A stretch of DNA of 64,000 bases from JAKAIY01 sp963809385 (GCA_963809385.1 CAWEJL010000013.1:62001-126000); one strand, 5' to 3'; positions 1 through 9,730 are shown, counted from the stretch's first letter. The notes: generated by a model from the sequence alone, not told the origin. Translations and numbers: made by a program.

Positions 1-168
1 GTCCTCGCCCGCGCCGCCTCGCTGGAGGAAGCGCAGTCCTACGTGCGCGACGACCCCTTCTCCCAGCGCGGCCTCGCCACCTACGAGATCATCCCCTTCG
101 CCGCGCTCTGGTCCGATCCCCGCCTGGCGCCGCTGCTGGCGGATGAGCCGCCACCGCAGGGCGAGTGA
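1..168 (+). CDS. YciI-like (YCII-related) protein, C-terminal part
   Basis: The window opens inside a reading frame that ends in TGA at 166-168. The visible 55 residues (about SLEEAQSYVRDDPFSQRGL, then TYEIIPF) match the end of YCII-related proteins. These are small ferredoxin-fold proteins whose C-terminal half has a D-P-[FY] turn followed by a strand leading into an aromatic-proline end. The function of this family is mostly unknown; some members are dehydrochlorinase-like. The N-terminus lies outside the window. Its last 88 bases overlap, in antisense, the end of the convergent DedA gene, which suggests that the DedA tail is not under constraint. Confidence 0.6.
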   Translation, partial: VLARAASLEEAQSYVRDDPFSQRGLATYEIIPFAALWSDPRLAPLLADEPPPQGE

Positions 169-890
169 ATGGCGCGCGCGGGGACAGAGGCAGCCTCCTG
201 GTCAGGGATTCGCGTAAACCTGAGAGAACCGGGCACGCGCGCTATGGGCGTTCCGTTTTCTCGAGCGCCCAGCGCCGTTTCGCGTTTGCGATACCGCAGC
301 AGCATGGAGGTGAATACCAGCAAGAGGACCAGGCCCAGCGCGAAGAGTGAAATGGCCCCAAGAACGTCGCCCATCGCCTCCCAGCTTGCGCCGAAGAGGA
401 ACCCCAGCCCAAGCGTGAGAACCGCGCCCAGCGCCTCGCCCGAAATGTCATAGAGCAGAAACGGGCGCAGAGGGAACGACTCGGCTCCGGCGACGAGATT
501 CGTGACGCCGCCCAGCGCGGTAAGCAGGAAGCGCGTCAGGAAAATAGCCCACCCACCATGCCGGCTCACATAGCGGCGCGAGCGCTCAACATCCTGTGGC
601 GTGATGAATCGTTTGCCATAACGCGAACGCGGCAGCCACTCCAGCGCTTTGCTCCCCCAGAGCCTCCCAACCAGGTAGCCAGCGCAGTCGCCCGCGACCG
701 AGGCGGCGGTTGCGATCACGAGGAGAGACACGATGTTGAAGTCGCCCTGGGCCGAGAATGCGCCCGCCGCGAGCAGCATCAAGCTGATCGGCAGTGGCGC
801 GCCCGCCGCGCCAACGAAAGCCGAGAGCGCAAGCGCGATATACCCGTATGCGAGCAGAAAGCTCAACAAATCGGCAAGGAAAATATTCAT
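81..890 (-). CDS. DedA family (SNARE-associated) membrane protein
   Basis: Polytopic inner-membrane protein of the DedA/VTT family, involved in envelope and membrane-potential homeostasis and in lipid carrier flipping in characterised members. Visible features are the early hydrophobic hairpin with G-x-P-L-P-I-S (residues 25-37), the G-[DN]-x-x-G-Y-x-x-G-R motif (about 67-77), the family F-x-T-R-F-[IL] segment (about 117-122, FLTRFL) and further membrane segments to about residue 200. The usual family length is near 200. The last 60 or so residues are low-complexity and antisense to the neighbouring gene, so a 3' frameshift or stop loss is possible. The start codon overlaps the stop of the upstream gene (ATGA), indicating translational coupling. 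Confidence 0.85.
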   Translation of the reverse strand: MNIFLADLLSFLLAYGYIALALSAFVGAAGAPLPISLMLLAAGAFSAQGDFNIVSLLVIATAASVAGDCAGYLVGRLWGSKALEWLPRSRYGKRFITPQDVERSRRYVSRHGGWAIFLTRFLLTALGGVTNLVAGAESFPLRPFLLYDISGEALGAVLTLGLGFLFGASWEAMGDVLGAISLFALGLVLLLVFTSMLLRYRKRETALGARENGTPIARVPGSLRFTRIPDQEAASVPARAIHSPCGGGSSASSGARRGSDQSAAKGMIS

Positions 891-1306
891 GCCGGCCGCG
901 CCCCATCTGTGGGGGATGCGACGCCAAAGCGACTCCCGAATTGAGGCGGCGTGGGGTGCGATTGACGGTACGTCAGGATCGCCGTTTGGAGGTCGTGAAT
1001 CAGCGCGTCCGGCGTGAGGCCCAGACGCCCCGCGAGCGAGGTCAGGGTGACGTGGCGCACCGACTCCGGATCGGAGATGCGCAGCGATTGCAGGAGATAG
1101 CTTTCAGGAACACGATAGACCCTGGCGATGTAGGGAATCGTCATCCAGGGGCGAATGCTGCGCACATCACCGCTGACCACCTGTTGATGGGTCTGCTGGA
1201 AATGTTGAACCGCCTGTACGGTCCGCACGGCGAAGAAAAGCGTGAGGCCCAGCGCGAGACAAACGAGGATGCCGAGGCCAATCCGCTTCGCGCGACCAGG
1301 CGCCAT
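887..1306 (-). CDS. Small membrane-anchored protein coupled to dedA
   Basis: A 139-residue protein with one N-terminal membrane segment (about 8-28) and an extracytoplasmic remainder. The region IRPWMTIPYIARVYRVPESYL followed by LAGRLGLTPDALIHDLQ resembles a helical repeat or LysM-like/helix-hairpin segment. I do not recognise a named family. It overlaps the downstream dedA gene by 4 bases (ATGA), so the two are probably translated together, and the protein may act with the DedA protein at the membrane. Confidence 0.7.
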   Translation of the reverse strand: MAPGRAKRIGLGILVCLALGLTLFFAVRTVQAVQHFQQTHQQVVSGDVRSIRPWMTIPYIARVYRVPESYLLQSLRISDPESVRHVTLTSLAGRLGLTPDALIHDLQTAILTYRQSHPTPPQFGSRFGVASPTDGARPA

Positions 1307-1719
1307 CCCGCGCTCCTCTGCGACTCACGCGACGCTACGGAAACGCTCCACGCAACGCACACAGACCAACTCGATGTTGAAACCAAGCCAACCACGACCA
1401 GCGCCACACACACGCGACCCAGGCGCCTCCCCCAGTCTAGCACGTCCCCTGCTCATCCGCCGTTCCGCATTCCCCCCCACAATTGACGCGCGCTCGATAG
1501 CGTCCTCAGGAGCCATCGCATGACCACAACGCCCTGCCGCATCCTAGCCGCCAGGCGGCGGAGCAGGAACCACCCCGGGGCGAGCGGTAACGGCTCGCGG
1601 CGCCATCGCGCGCCCGCATCTCCCCCGCGAACTGGTACGCGGCGTGCGGGTTTCCGCCGAAGGGCGCGTCAGCACAGGCGCTGAACGCGAGGCGCCCGCA
1701 GTGTCACGCGAGTGAGAAG
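1307..1719. other. Intergenic region, no gene seen
   Basis: About 410 bases between divergent genes. Short frames here have the arginine/proline composition of GC-rich shadows. The promoters for both flanking genes should lie here, but I see no convincing -35/-10 pair. Confidence 0.4.
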
Positions 1720-2538
1720 GTGGTGGACGGCATGGCGATCACACACCCGGTCAGACGTCAGCAGCCGCCAGCCAGCGCGCCGGGCGACCTGGCGCACCGC
1801 AAGCTGGAGGCGTTCGGGCGCATCGAGAAGGAGTTCATCGCCAGCTTCCGCTTCGTCGAGGAAGTCCACGGCCAGCGCCGCTTCACCGCCTTCTCCGTCG
1901 CGGACAGCGTGCGCTACCTGCATGCGCTCTCCATCTGCGAGCGCAAAGACCTGCTGCTCAGCGTCCCCCACACCGTTCAGCGCTACGAGGGCGCGCGCTG
2001 CCTGGAGCTGCTGCGCGACTGGCAGGAGGGCCACACCGCCAGCGTCGTCGCGTTCATCCACCACCGGCTGGACGACCAGCCCTTTGGCGAGCTCTCCCAC
2101 CAGATCGAAGACGCCACCCACGCGAAGGACGCGCCGCTCGCCCACCGGCTGATCTCTGGTCGCGCCGTCCTGCTGAATCGCCTCTTCACCCTCGCCTACG
2201 CCCTCGACGCCATCTTCGCGCTGGAGCCCAAGCAGCTCCGCTCCGAGGCGCGGGCGGCGTGCAAGCGCCTCGGACACACCCCCGACCAGATTGACCGCCA
2301 GCTCGCTGAGTTGCGCTCGGACCTCTACGCCTACGCGCCAAACCCCGCGCTGGCCCGCCGCAACATGATCGTGATGAATGGCATCGGCCTGCACATGACG
2401 GACGCTGACGGCGACCGCCCCGGCGAGCGCACCGACCGCGTGCGCCCGCCCGCCCCGCCCGTCGCGCCCTACGCCGACGCGCCCATCCCCCGCGAAACCA
2501 CCCAGCTCTCCCTCCGCTGGCGCGCCGCGCGCGACTAA
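1720..2538 (+). CDS. Conserved-looking protein of unknown function
   Basis: A 272-residue soluble, helix-rich protein with coherent composition and no signal peptide. The likely true start is the internal ATG at 1732 (MAITHPVRR). Stretches such as FVEEVHGQRRFTAFSVADSV and LHALSICERKDLLLSVP look structured, and the last 50 residues are proline-rich and probably disordered. I do not recognise a family. A 296-residue open frame on the other strand (1669-2559) is a GC-rich shadow. The gene stands alone, followed at once by a repeat array. Confidence 0.6.
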   Translation: MVDGMAITHPVRRQQPPASAPGDLAHRKLEAFGRIEKEFIASFRFVEEVHGQRRFTAFSVADSVRYLHALSICERKDLLLSVPHTVQRYEGARCLELLRDWQEGHTASVVAFIHHRLDDQPFGELSHQIEDATHAKDAPLAHRLISGRAVLLNRLFTLAYALDAIFALEPKQLRSEARAACKRLGHTPDQIDRQLAELRSDLYAYAPNPALARRNMIVMNGIGLHMTDADGDRPGERTDRVRPPAPPVAPYADAPIPRETTQLSLRWRAARD

Positions 2539-2545
2539 TCGCCAC

Positions 2546-2630
2546 CGTGCGCCGGCCATTCATGGCCGCGTCCCCCACCGTGCGCCGGCCATTCATGGCC
2601 GCGTCCCCCACCGTGCGCCGGCCCATGAGC
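2546..2630. repeat. Tandem palindromic repeats, family A (33-bp unit)
   Basis: Two perfect 33-base copies (2546-2578 and 2579-2611) of a unit starting CGTGCGCCGGCCATTCATGG, then a truncated third (2612-2630). The core GGCCATTCATGGCC is nearly self-complementary. The same core recurs at 13976, 29717, 35195, 38221, 46701 and 49414. Two and a half copies with no spacers do not make a CRISPR array. Confidence 0.85.
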
Positions 2631-2752
2631 TGTCTCGGCAGCCAGCGCCCAGCGCGCCGCCGTTCCTATGCTATACTGCCAATCACGCACGCTTCCAGCG
2701 CGTGTAGCGCGACCGCGCGCCCCAGTGGCGGATATGGCAAGGAGGGCAGGGT

Positions 2753-5152
2753 ATGGGACTGGGCGAGACCGACACCCGCGCGAAGCTGATTGATCCGGCC
2801 ATCCACGCGCGCGGGTGGACGGAAGAGCTGATCCGCCGCGAGGAGAGCGCGGGCGCGATCGAGATCGTGGCGGCGCGGCGCGCAAGCGGGCGCGCGGGCG
2901 GGTGGACTATACGCTGCGCGTGCGGGTGAACCAGCAGTCGCAGCCGGTGGCCGTGGCGCTGATCGAGGCCAAGGCCGAGGACCTGCCGCCGACGCACGGC
3001 CTGGAGCAGGCCAAGGCTCTACGCCGACTGCCAAGCGCCTCAACGTCCCGTTCGTCTTCGCCAGCAACGGCCATCTGTTCGTCGAGTACGACCGCTTCAC
3101 CGGGCTGACCAGCGCGCCGCGCCCGCTCAGCGAGTTCCCCACGCCCGCCGACCTGCGCGACGCGCTACGAGCAGGGCATGGGCTTCCGCCTGACGGACGC
3201 CGCCGCCGCGCCGCTGCTGCGCCGCTACCCCGGCGGCGAGGCCACGCGCCGCTACTACCAGGACGCCGCCATCCGCGCGGTGCTTGGAGAAGATCGCGCG
3301 CGCGAGCGGGAGAAGCGCGCGCTGCTCTCGCTGGCGACCGGCGCGGGCAAGACGTTCATCGCCGTGAACCTGCTCAAGCGCATCGCCGACGCGGGCCAGC
3401 TGCGCCGGGCGCTCTTCATCTGCGACCGCGACGAGCTGCGCAAGCCAGGCCGCCGGCGCCTTCCAGAACGTCTTCGGCGCCGAATGCCGCGACGGTGTCG
3501 AAGGGCAACGCCGCAGAAGAACGCCCGCATCCTGATCGCCACCTACCAGACGCTGGACGTGGCGACCGACGACGCCGACGCCAACTTCCTGATCGCCAAC
3601 TACCCCGAGAACTATTTCAGCCACATCATCATTGATGAGTGCCACCGCTCGGCCTGGGGCAAGTGGTCGCAGGTGCTGACCCGCAACCCCGACGCGGTGC
3701 AGATCGGCCTGACCGCCACGCCGCGCCAGATCGAGATTGGCTCCGACACACGCGAGGCGCAGGCCGACGCCGCGATCACCGCCGACAACTACCGCCACTT
3801 CGGCGAGCCGGTCTACGAATACGACATGAGCCAGGGCATCGAGGATGGCTACCTCGCCGCCTGCGAGATCGTCCGCCGCGATATCTTCCTCGACCGCAAC
3901 GAGGCCGATGAGCGCGCAGTCCGGCGTCGACGCAGCATGACCTGTGGAACAAGCTGCTGACCGACGCCCGCACCGGCGCCCCGCTGACCGTCGCTGACGC
4001 CCGCGCGCAGTACATCGCCTCCACCTTCGAGGACCGCCTGCTGCTGCGATGACCGCGTGAAGGCGATGTGCCGCGACCTCTTCGAGCAGCCTGCGCGATA
4101 CCGGCGGGCCGGAGCAGAAGACGATCATCTTCTGCGCGCGCGATGAGCACGCCGACCGCGTCGCCACCGAGATGAACAACCTCTACGCCGAGTGGTGCCA
4201 GCGGAACGCCCGGACACCGCGCCGCGCCCTACGCCTTCAAGTGCACGGCGGCGGGCAATGGCGCGGACAGCCTGCCCGACCTGCGCGGCGCGGCCCGCCA
4301 CCACTTCATCGCCACCACGGTGGACCTGCTGACGACTGGCGTGGATGTGCCGGTGGTGCGCAACATCGTCTTCTTCAAGTACGTGAAGCTCGCCCATCAG
4401 CTTCTACCAGATGGTCGGGCGCGGGACGCGGCTGGACGTGGCCAGCGGCAAGCTGATGTTCCGCGTCTACGACTACACCAACGCCACGCGCCTGTTCGGC
4501 GAGGAGTTCCTGACCCGCATGCGCGCGCCCGTGCGCCAGACGCCCCCGGATGACACCTCGACGGAGCCCGAGCCGGAGCGCGTCATCCGCGTGGCGGAGG
4601 GCTTCGAGCGTCCACATCACCCCCGCCGGGCATTTCATCCTCGCCACCGATGAGAGCGGCCGGGCGATGCCCGTCTCGGTCGAGGAGTACAAGAAGCGGC
4701 TCTTCGAGCGACTGGTGAAGGAAGCCCCGACGCTGGCGGACTTCCGCCGCCTGTGGGTCGCCCCCGCCGAGCGGCGGCGGCTGCTGGCGGCGCTGCCCTA
4801 CGGCGTGAACGGCGCGCAGGCGCTACGCCAGCTCGACGGGCTGAGCGATTGCGACCTCTACGACGTGCTGGCGGACCTGGCCTACGACCTGGCCCCGCGC
4901 ACCCGCGTCGAGCGCGCCGACGCCTTCACCGACGGCAGCGCGGCCTGGCTGGCGACGCTGCCCGGCGAGACCGCCGCCGTCATCCGCGCGCTCGCCACGC
5001 AGTTCGCGCTGGACGGCACCGACGCGCTGGAGAGCGTGCGCGTCTTCGACACGCCGGAGGTGGTCCGCGCTGGTGGGATGACGGCGCTCAGCAAAGGGGG
5101 CCAGCCCGGCGACCTGCTGCGCGAGACGAAAGAGCGCATCTTTGCGGCGTAA
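2753..5152 (+). pseudogene. hsdR: Type I restriction enzyme R subunit, many frameshifts
   Basis: Start ATG is preceded by AAGGAGGG. The product starts MGLGETDTRAKLIDPAIHARGW, continues in other frames with the nuclease-type core ALIEAKAEDLPPTHGLEQAK and then the SF2 motor: motif I LATGAGKT (3336-3359), motif II DECHRS (about 3634) and TATPRQIE (about 3715). It ends LSKGGQPGDLLRETKERIFAA at 5152. HsdR translocates DNA and cuts it in the R2M2S complex. The frame must change near 2875, 3025, 3155, 3440-3515, 3920, 4050, 4090, 4220, 4400 and 4600, so no full-length product is possible from this sequence. The density is higher than elsewhere in the window and hsdS is equally damaged, so real decay is likely, with some sequence error. 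Confidence 0.85.
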
Positions 5153-5365
5153 CACTGACACGAGGAGTCAGCTTGATGTCGCACAACAACATCTCGGATG
5201 ATGAGGAGCATTGCGAACAATCGCGCCTCATCATTGCCACGAAGGATCTCAGAATGCGCGCTGACCGCGCCCCTCAAAGGGCGCGAGCCGCGCGCAACAA
5301 GCGCCTAATCACGGGGCTGTATGATAGCCAGGCGCTAGTATGGATGCCGAAACATAACGGTCGCT

Positions 5366-5404
5366 GATATCAACTTTGTGCTACACTGCGCCGTAGTTGG
5401 TATC
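5366..5404. promoter_or_regulatory. Inverted repeat ahead of the Doc module (candidate operator)
   Basis: GATATCAACT (5366-5375) and AGTTGGTATC (5395-5404) are inverted repeats matching at 9 of 10 positions. They lie 55-95 bases upstream of the small gene that precedes the Doc-like toxin. Toxin-antitoxin operons are usually autoregulated through such sites. The local base composition is clearly lower in G+C than the flanking hsd genes. Confidence 0.4.
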
Positions 5405-5459
5405 AAAAGCGCAATACGAGCGTTGTAACAAACACGCCGGCAGTGGTTAGGAGGAGAGT

Positions 5460-5681
5460 ATGCGGACAATGAATGCGCGCGCAAGTCATGAGGCGCAGCG
5501 GCATCCAGCGTTGACACGCCGAGAATCCGCGATGCTTTCCGCCGCCAGCGCACCCTCCATGCGCCAGAATATCACGCCTCAGCGCTTCCCTAAAATGTCG
5601 AAGGCGGCGCTCGCGTTCGCTCGCCAGATGCAGGCGAACCCGCATGTGCAAGCTGTCATGCGCGATCTTGCTGACAAGTAG
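5460..5681 (+). CDS. Small protein preceding Doc-like toxin, candidate antitoxin
   Basis: A 73-residue basic protein with a strong Shine-Dalgarno (GGAGGAGA) just ahead of the ATG. Its stop is 3 bases before the Doc/Fic start, so the two are probably one operon. The N-terminal 40 residues look disordered, and the C-terminal part (SKAALAFARQMQANPHVQAVMRDL) is a plausible helix that could occupy a toxin active-site groove. It is not a recognisable Phd or an inhibitory-helix antitoxin with the [ST]xxxE[GN] motif, so the antitoxin role rests on position only. Confidence 0.5.
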   Translation: MRTMNARASHEAQRHPALTRRESAMLSAASAPSMRQNITPQRFPKMSKAALAFARQMQANPHVQAVMRDLADK

Positions 5682-5684
5682 CGC

Positions 5685-6311
5685 ATGAGATTCAGGTTAC
5701 CAATGGGGCGCTATAGTCAACAGCCTGTAGCGCCCTTCCCATTGCCACGGAACGTGGAGTTCGCTGACGCCTGCCGCCAGGTCATAGACCAGTTGTGCGA
5801 AGACATCGCTGGCTTCAACGCGATCATACTTGATCTTCCAGAAGGCGCAAGCGCGCTCAATCGCCCCGCGTTACTGGGCTCAGCTGTCCAACGACCATTC
5901 ACGACGATTGCCCACAAGTTCGTCTACGCTGATGGACTATCTCAGGCGTCGGCGCTACTCTATTCCCTCATCCAAAACCACCCGTTCACAGACGCTAATA
6001 AGCGAACCGCCTACCTGAGTTGTGTGTACTTTCTACAACAATGTGGATATTGGAAAAGTGAGCCTTTTCTCAGCGGCAATGAAGCGCAAGCATATGAACA
6101 GCTTGTGCTCGACATTGCGCGTGAGGGAGATGACATTGCGCACGAGCTGCGAGCGGCGCGATACACCCCAAGCGAAATCGCGTATCGCCTCGATCACATC
6201 TTCGCAGGTTCACGCCGTCGCCGTTTTCGCCTTCAACGCGCGAGTACTGGACTATGGGGCTCACTGCTCGGGTTTATCAGGCGCGGGGCGCATGAGGAAC
6301 ACATAGAATAG
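5685..6311 (+). CDS. Fic/Doc family protein, toxin candidate
   Basis: The protein has 208 residues, and an alternative ATG lies at 5703. The catalytic loop reads HPFTDANKRTAYL (around 5979-6017), matching H-x-F-x-[DN]-A-N-K-R. Fic enzymes with G in place of A transfer AMP to proteins; the Doc subgroup, which has A here, phosphorylates EF-Tu and halts translation. The fold-defining N-terminal helices (FADACRQVIDQLCEDIAGF) and the S-A-L-L-Y-S-L-I helix are present. It is longer than phage P1 Doc (126 aa), with a basic C-terminal extension. Lower G+C and position between two hsdR 3' ends suggest acquisition by transfer. Confidence 0.8.
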   Translation: MRFRLPMGRYSQQPVAPFPLPRNVEFADACRQVIDQLCEDIAGFNAIILDLPEGASALNRPALLGSAVQRPFTTIAHKFVYADGLSQASALLYSLIQNHPFTDANKRTAYLSCVYFLQQCGYWKSEPFLSGNEAQAYEQLVLDIAREGDDIAHELRAARYTPSEIAYRLDHIFAGSRRRRFRLQRASTGLWGSLLGFIRRGAHEEHIE

Positions 6312-6348
6312 CCGCGCGAGGAAATCACCGCCTCAGCCACCGGGCGGC

Positions 6349-6435
6349 CGGGCGGATGAATCCGCGGCGCTGGGCAAGGGCGGGCAGCCCGGCGACCTGC
6401 TGCGCGAAGCCAAGGAGCGCATCTTTGCCGCTTAA
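6349..6435 (+). pseudogene. Second, diverged hsdR 3' end
   Basis: In frame this reads RADESAALGKGGQPGDLL then REAKERIFAA and TAA. The last 20 residues match the end of the hsdR at 5152 at 18 of 20 positions, while the codons differ. It is therefore a homologous but diverged tail, not a recent copy. It sits just after the Doc gene and before hsdS, where an intact locus would have its hsdR end. It is evidence that the locus was rearranged by recombination between two hsdR alleles. Confidence 0.75.
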
Positions 6436-6521
6436 CGCGTCGCGCGCTTGATACCCTCTGATAGACGCGCGATACTGAAGCGAGCCAGCGCCCATCATCA
6501 CCGACGAGAGGACACTCCCCC

Positions 6522-7721
6522 ATGCCCGACCCCAACGCCGCCACCGCCGTAGAGACTGCCATCGCCGCCCCGCCCGCCGCGCTCCGCCCGCTGCCCGACG
6601 GCTGGCGCTGGGCGCGGCTGGGGGATGTGTGTGAGTTCAAGTACGGTGTCAGGTTTGCCGAACGCACAAACGCAAGCGGTCGAAGGCATTATCCCTGTCT
6701 TCGGTGCAAACGGCATATGCTGGATTACCATATACGAAGTCCTTACCTCTGGCCCAAGTGTCGAGTAATTGGCCGAGAGAAGGCTCGCATAGGTGAGGTT
6801 CATTCTCAGGTGTAGCTTGTGGCCAATTGACACGACCCATTGTTGATGGCCACACGTCCAGATTGACTTCGACTAGTTTGTATATCGCACTCAATACGCT
6901 CGATACTTGGTGATCTAGAATAAGAGCGGCTGCGGTTCCAGGACTGAACAGAGATGATGCTTATGCTACTCTCTATCCCCCTCCCACCGCTCGCGGAGCA
7001 GCGCCGCATCGCCGCCATCCTCGCCGCGCGCATGGCCGCCGTGGAGCGCGCCCGCGCCGCCGCCGAGGCGCAGCTTGCCGCCGCGCGGACCCTCCCCGCC
7101 GCCGAGTTGCGCGCCGTGTTCGAGAGCGACGAGGCGCGGGCGTGGCCAGTTGCGGCAGTTCGGCGATCTCGGGATCCATCAGATGCGACGCTTGGATCGG
7201 AGCGATTGCGAACGAGCTGACAGAGCATCGCGTATCTACGCTTGATTACGGAGCGGCTCAGTCGTGACTTGCCGATGTTACCGACGCTATCTGATGATGA
7301 AGGCGACAATATCTCTTGCTACGCGAGGATGATGTACTCTTCTGAGCGGCGACTCACACTGGGCAGGGGCCTACTGCGTGGTGAATTGGACGATGTGCAG
7401 TCACCGACTCATGCTACGTGTCACGCTTCAAGCCTGGGCCTTGTATTCACAGTTATCTCTGCTCATTAGCTTCGCTCGATATAGTCATGGACGCTATGTG
7501 CTGATGCAGCGACGCAGCCCAACAGTGCATTGCGACCAGCTATGAACCGGTTTTGCTAGCCTCTCCCGCACGTTGATCACGAGCAGCGCCGCATCGCCGC
7601 CCATCTCGATGCCCGCATGGCGGAAATCGCGCGGCTGCGGCAGACGCTCGAAGCGCAGCGCGACGCCATCAACGCCCTGCCCGCCGCGCTGTTGCGGCAG
7701 GCGTTCAACGGGGAGCTATGA
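6522..7721 (+). pseudogene. hsdS: Type I restriction specificity subunit, degraded
   Basis: Three recognisable pieces are in different frames. The start MPDPNAATAVETA leads to the classic LPDGWRWARLGDVCEF (to about 6640), followed in another frame by IPVFGANG and VIGREG of the first target-recognition domain. The central conserved region is IPLPPLAEQRRIAAILAARM (6973-7035). The C-terminal conserved region is HEQRRIAAHLDARMAEIARL ending QAFNGEL at 7721. The two recognition domains are full of stops and have lower G+C. HsdS gives the complex its sequence specificity, so the system is probably inactive as sequenced. Confidence 0.8.
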
Positions 7722-7730
7722 ACACGTATA

Positions 7731-7958
7731 ATGCCACGAAAGAAGCGTGATATTCGGCGTGATTACCGCCTGATAGGATTCACCGAACGGATAGGAAAGG
7801 GCGACCACACGGTATTCTCGCATCCACTGGTGGCAAAGCATTACGCAGTTGACGGACGTGATGGCCTCGACGCGCAACGCTATGATGAGAAGAACCTGCT
7901 CGACGCCAGACATGAACTGGATGAGGCGCTGAAGAAGCAGGGGGAGCATGACACATGA
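7731..7958 (+). CDS. HicA-like mRNA interferase toxin
   Basis: The protein has 75 residues. GFTERIGKGDHTVFSHP matches the HicA core G-[FW]-x-x-x-R-x-x-G-S-H-x-x-[FY]-x-H-P, with the catalytic histidine at GDHTVF; aspartate replaces the usual serine before it. HicA is a double-stranded-RNA-binding-fold ribonuclease that cleaves mRNA when freed from HicB. The stop overlaps the next start by 4 bases (ATGA), giving the usual hicA-hicB order. It lies 9 bases after the broken hsdS and before hsdM. Confidence 0.8.
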   Translation: MPRKKRDIRRDYRLIGFTERIGKGDHTVFSHPLVAKHYAVDGRDGLDAQRYDEKNLLDARHELDEALKKQGEHDT

Positions 7959-8191
7959 CCGACCAGATACCGCGCTATTCCATCATCATCGAGTGGAGCG
8001 ATGACGATCAGGCCTACGTCGTCATTTTGCCAGAATGGGCAGATCAATACGCCATGCCTGTCGCCAGCGGCCAGACCTATGAAGAGGCTGCGGCGCGCGG
8101 GCGCAACGCCCTGGAGAACTATATTCAGTTTGCGCGTGAAGATGGCAAGCCATTGCCTGCTCCGCGCACCTTCGCCGCCTCGGCCAGCTAA
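7955..8191 (+). CDS. HicB-like antitoxin
   Basis: A 78-residue protein of the HicB pseudo-RNase H fold: YSIIIEWSDDDQAYVVILPEW then MPVASGQTYEEAAARGRNALE. It lacks the C-terminal ribbon-helix-helix or HTH that larger HicB proteins use to bind DNA, so it may neutralise HicA without strong autoregulation. It is translationally coupled to hicA and ends 17 bases before the hsdM start. Confidence 0.85.
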   Translation: MTDQIPRYSIIIEWSDDDQAYVVILPEWADQYAMPVASGQTYEEAAARGRNALENYIQFAREDGKPLPAPRTFAASAS

Positions 8192-8208
8192 GGAGAAGAG
8201 CAGCGGAC

Positions 8209-9730
8209 ATGACCACACAGAACGGCTCCGCCCGCTACACCACCCAACAATCGCTCAATAGCGCCATCTGGTCTATCTGCGACATCCTGCGCCGCTCCAA
8301 CTGCGCGGGCGCGCTGCAATACGTCCCCGAGCTGACGTGGATTCTCTTCCTGCGCATCCTCGATGACCGCGAGGCGCAGGAGGCCGCGCGGGCGGAGGTC
8401 CTGGGCCTGTCCTTCACCCCCTCGCTGGAGGAGCCGTACCGCTGGCGCGACTGGGCGCGGCGCTTCGGGGCTCAAGCGCGTCGAGTTGCAGGACGGCTCG
8501 CTCGGCTCCGTCTTCGGCTTCGTCAACGGCGAGCTACTGCCCTACCTGCGCGAGTTGCGGGACCAGCCCAACGCCAGCCCGCGCCAGCGCGTCATCAGCG
8601 AGATCATGTCCAGCGTCGAGCGCGTCCACGTGGACACCGAGAAGAACTTCATGGATGTCGTGGACCGCGTGGACGGCATCAGCCTCGACGCCGTAGACTC
8701 CACCCACATGTTCGCCCTCTCGCAGGTCTACGAGGGCCTGCTGCTGCGCATGGGCGAGAAGGGCAACGACGGCGGCCAGTTCTTCACCCCGCGCGAAGTC
8801 ATCCGCGCCATGGTCCAGACCGTCGCCCCGCGCCTGGGCGAGACGGTCTACGACCCCTGCTGCGGCACCGGCGGCTTCCTCGCCCAGTCCTACGAGCACA
8901 TCCACAACCATCTCGGCCCCACCGCCACCGGCGACGACCTGGAGACGCTCTCCCGCCGCACCTTCTTCGGGCGTGAGAAAGAGAACCTCATCTACCCCAT
9001 CGCCCTCGCCAACCTCGTCCTGCACGGCATCGACGAGCCGCACCTCTGGCACGGCAACACCCTGACGGGCGCCAGCGCCTACGACGGCCTCTTCGAGGGC
9101 GCGCCGCCGCTCTACGATGTCATCCTCACCAACCCGCCCTTCGGCGGCAAAGAGGGCGACGAGGCGCAGACCCGCTTCGCCTACCGCACCAGCGCCACGC
9201 AGGTCCTCTTCCTCCAGCACGTCATCGACAGCCTGCGCCCCGGTGGCCGCTGCGGCATCGTGCTCGATGAGGGCGTCCTCTTCCGCGCCAACGAGACCGC
9301 CTTCGTCCAGACCAAGCGCAAGCTGCTCGACGAATGCGACCTCCAGGCGATCGTCAGCCTGCCCGCTGGGGTGTTCAACGCGGCCGGCGCGGGCGTCAAG
9401 ACCAACCTGCTCTTCTTCACCAAGGGCCAGCCCACCGAGCGCGTCTGGTACTACGATCTCTCCGGCGTCAAAGTCGGCAAGAAATCGCCGCTCACCCTGG
9501 CTGGCTTCGCGGAGTTCTTCCGCCTGTTCCCGGAGCGCGCCGAGAGCGAGCTGAGCTGGAGCGTCACCCGCGAGCAGATCGAGGCCCGCAACTACGACCT
9601 CAAAGCCGTCAATCCCAACGCCCGCCGCGAGCAGGACACCCGCACGCCCGAAGACCTGCTGACGCTCATCGAAGCCAAAGGCCGCGAGGTCGCGGAAGCC
9701 CTAACCGCCCTTCGGCTGCCGGTGGAATAG
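8209..9730 (+). CDS. hsdM: Type I restriction-modification methyltransferase subunit (one frameshift)
   Basis: N6-adenine methyltransferase subunit. The N-terminal helical domain (NSAIWSICDILRRSNCAGAL) is in the first frame to about 8465. A one-base indel near 8466-8470 then moves the frame to LKRVELQDGSLGSVFGF and on to 9730. Motif I is DPCCGTGGFL (about 8848-8877) and motif IV is NPPF (about 9130). After repair the length, about 505 residues, is normal for HsdM. The order hsdR, hsdS, hicAB, hsdM is unusual. With hsdS broken, even a functional HsdM would lack a target. Confidence 0.9.

Noticed and set aside
1669..2559. Long minus-strand open frame (296 aa) opposite the unknown gene at 1720
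   Set aside because: Composition is that of a GC-rich antisense shadow (repeated GVGEGEE, AARAL). The plus-strand frame has normal protein composition.
2546..2630. CRISPR-like tandem repeats
   Set aside because: Units are contiguous with no unique spacers, and the same palindrome is dispersed elsewhere. No cas gene in the window. The same reasoning applies to 49529-49649.
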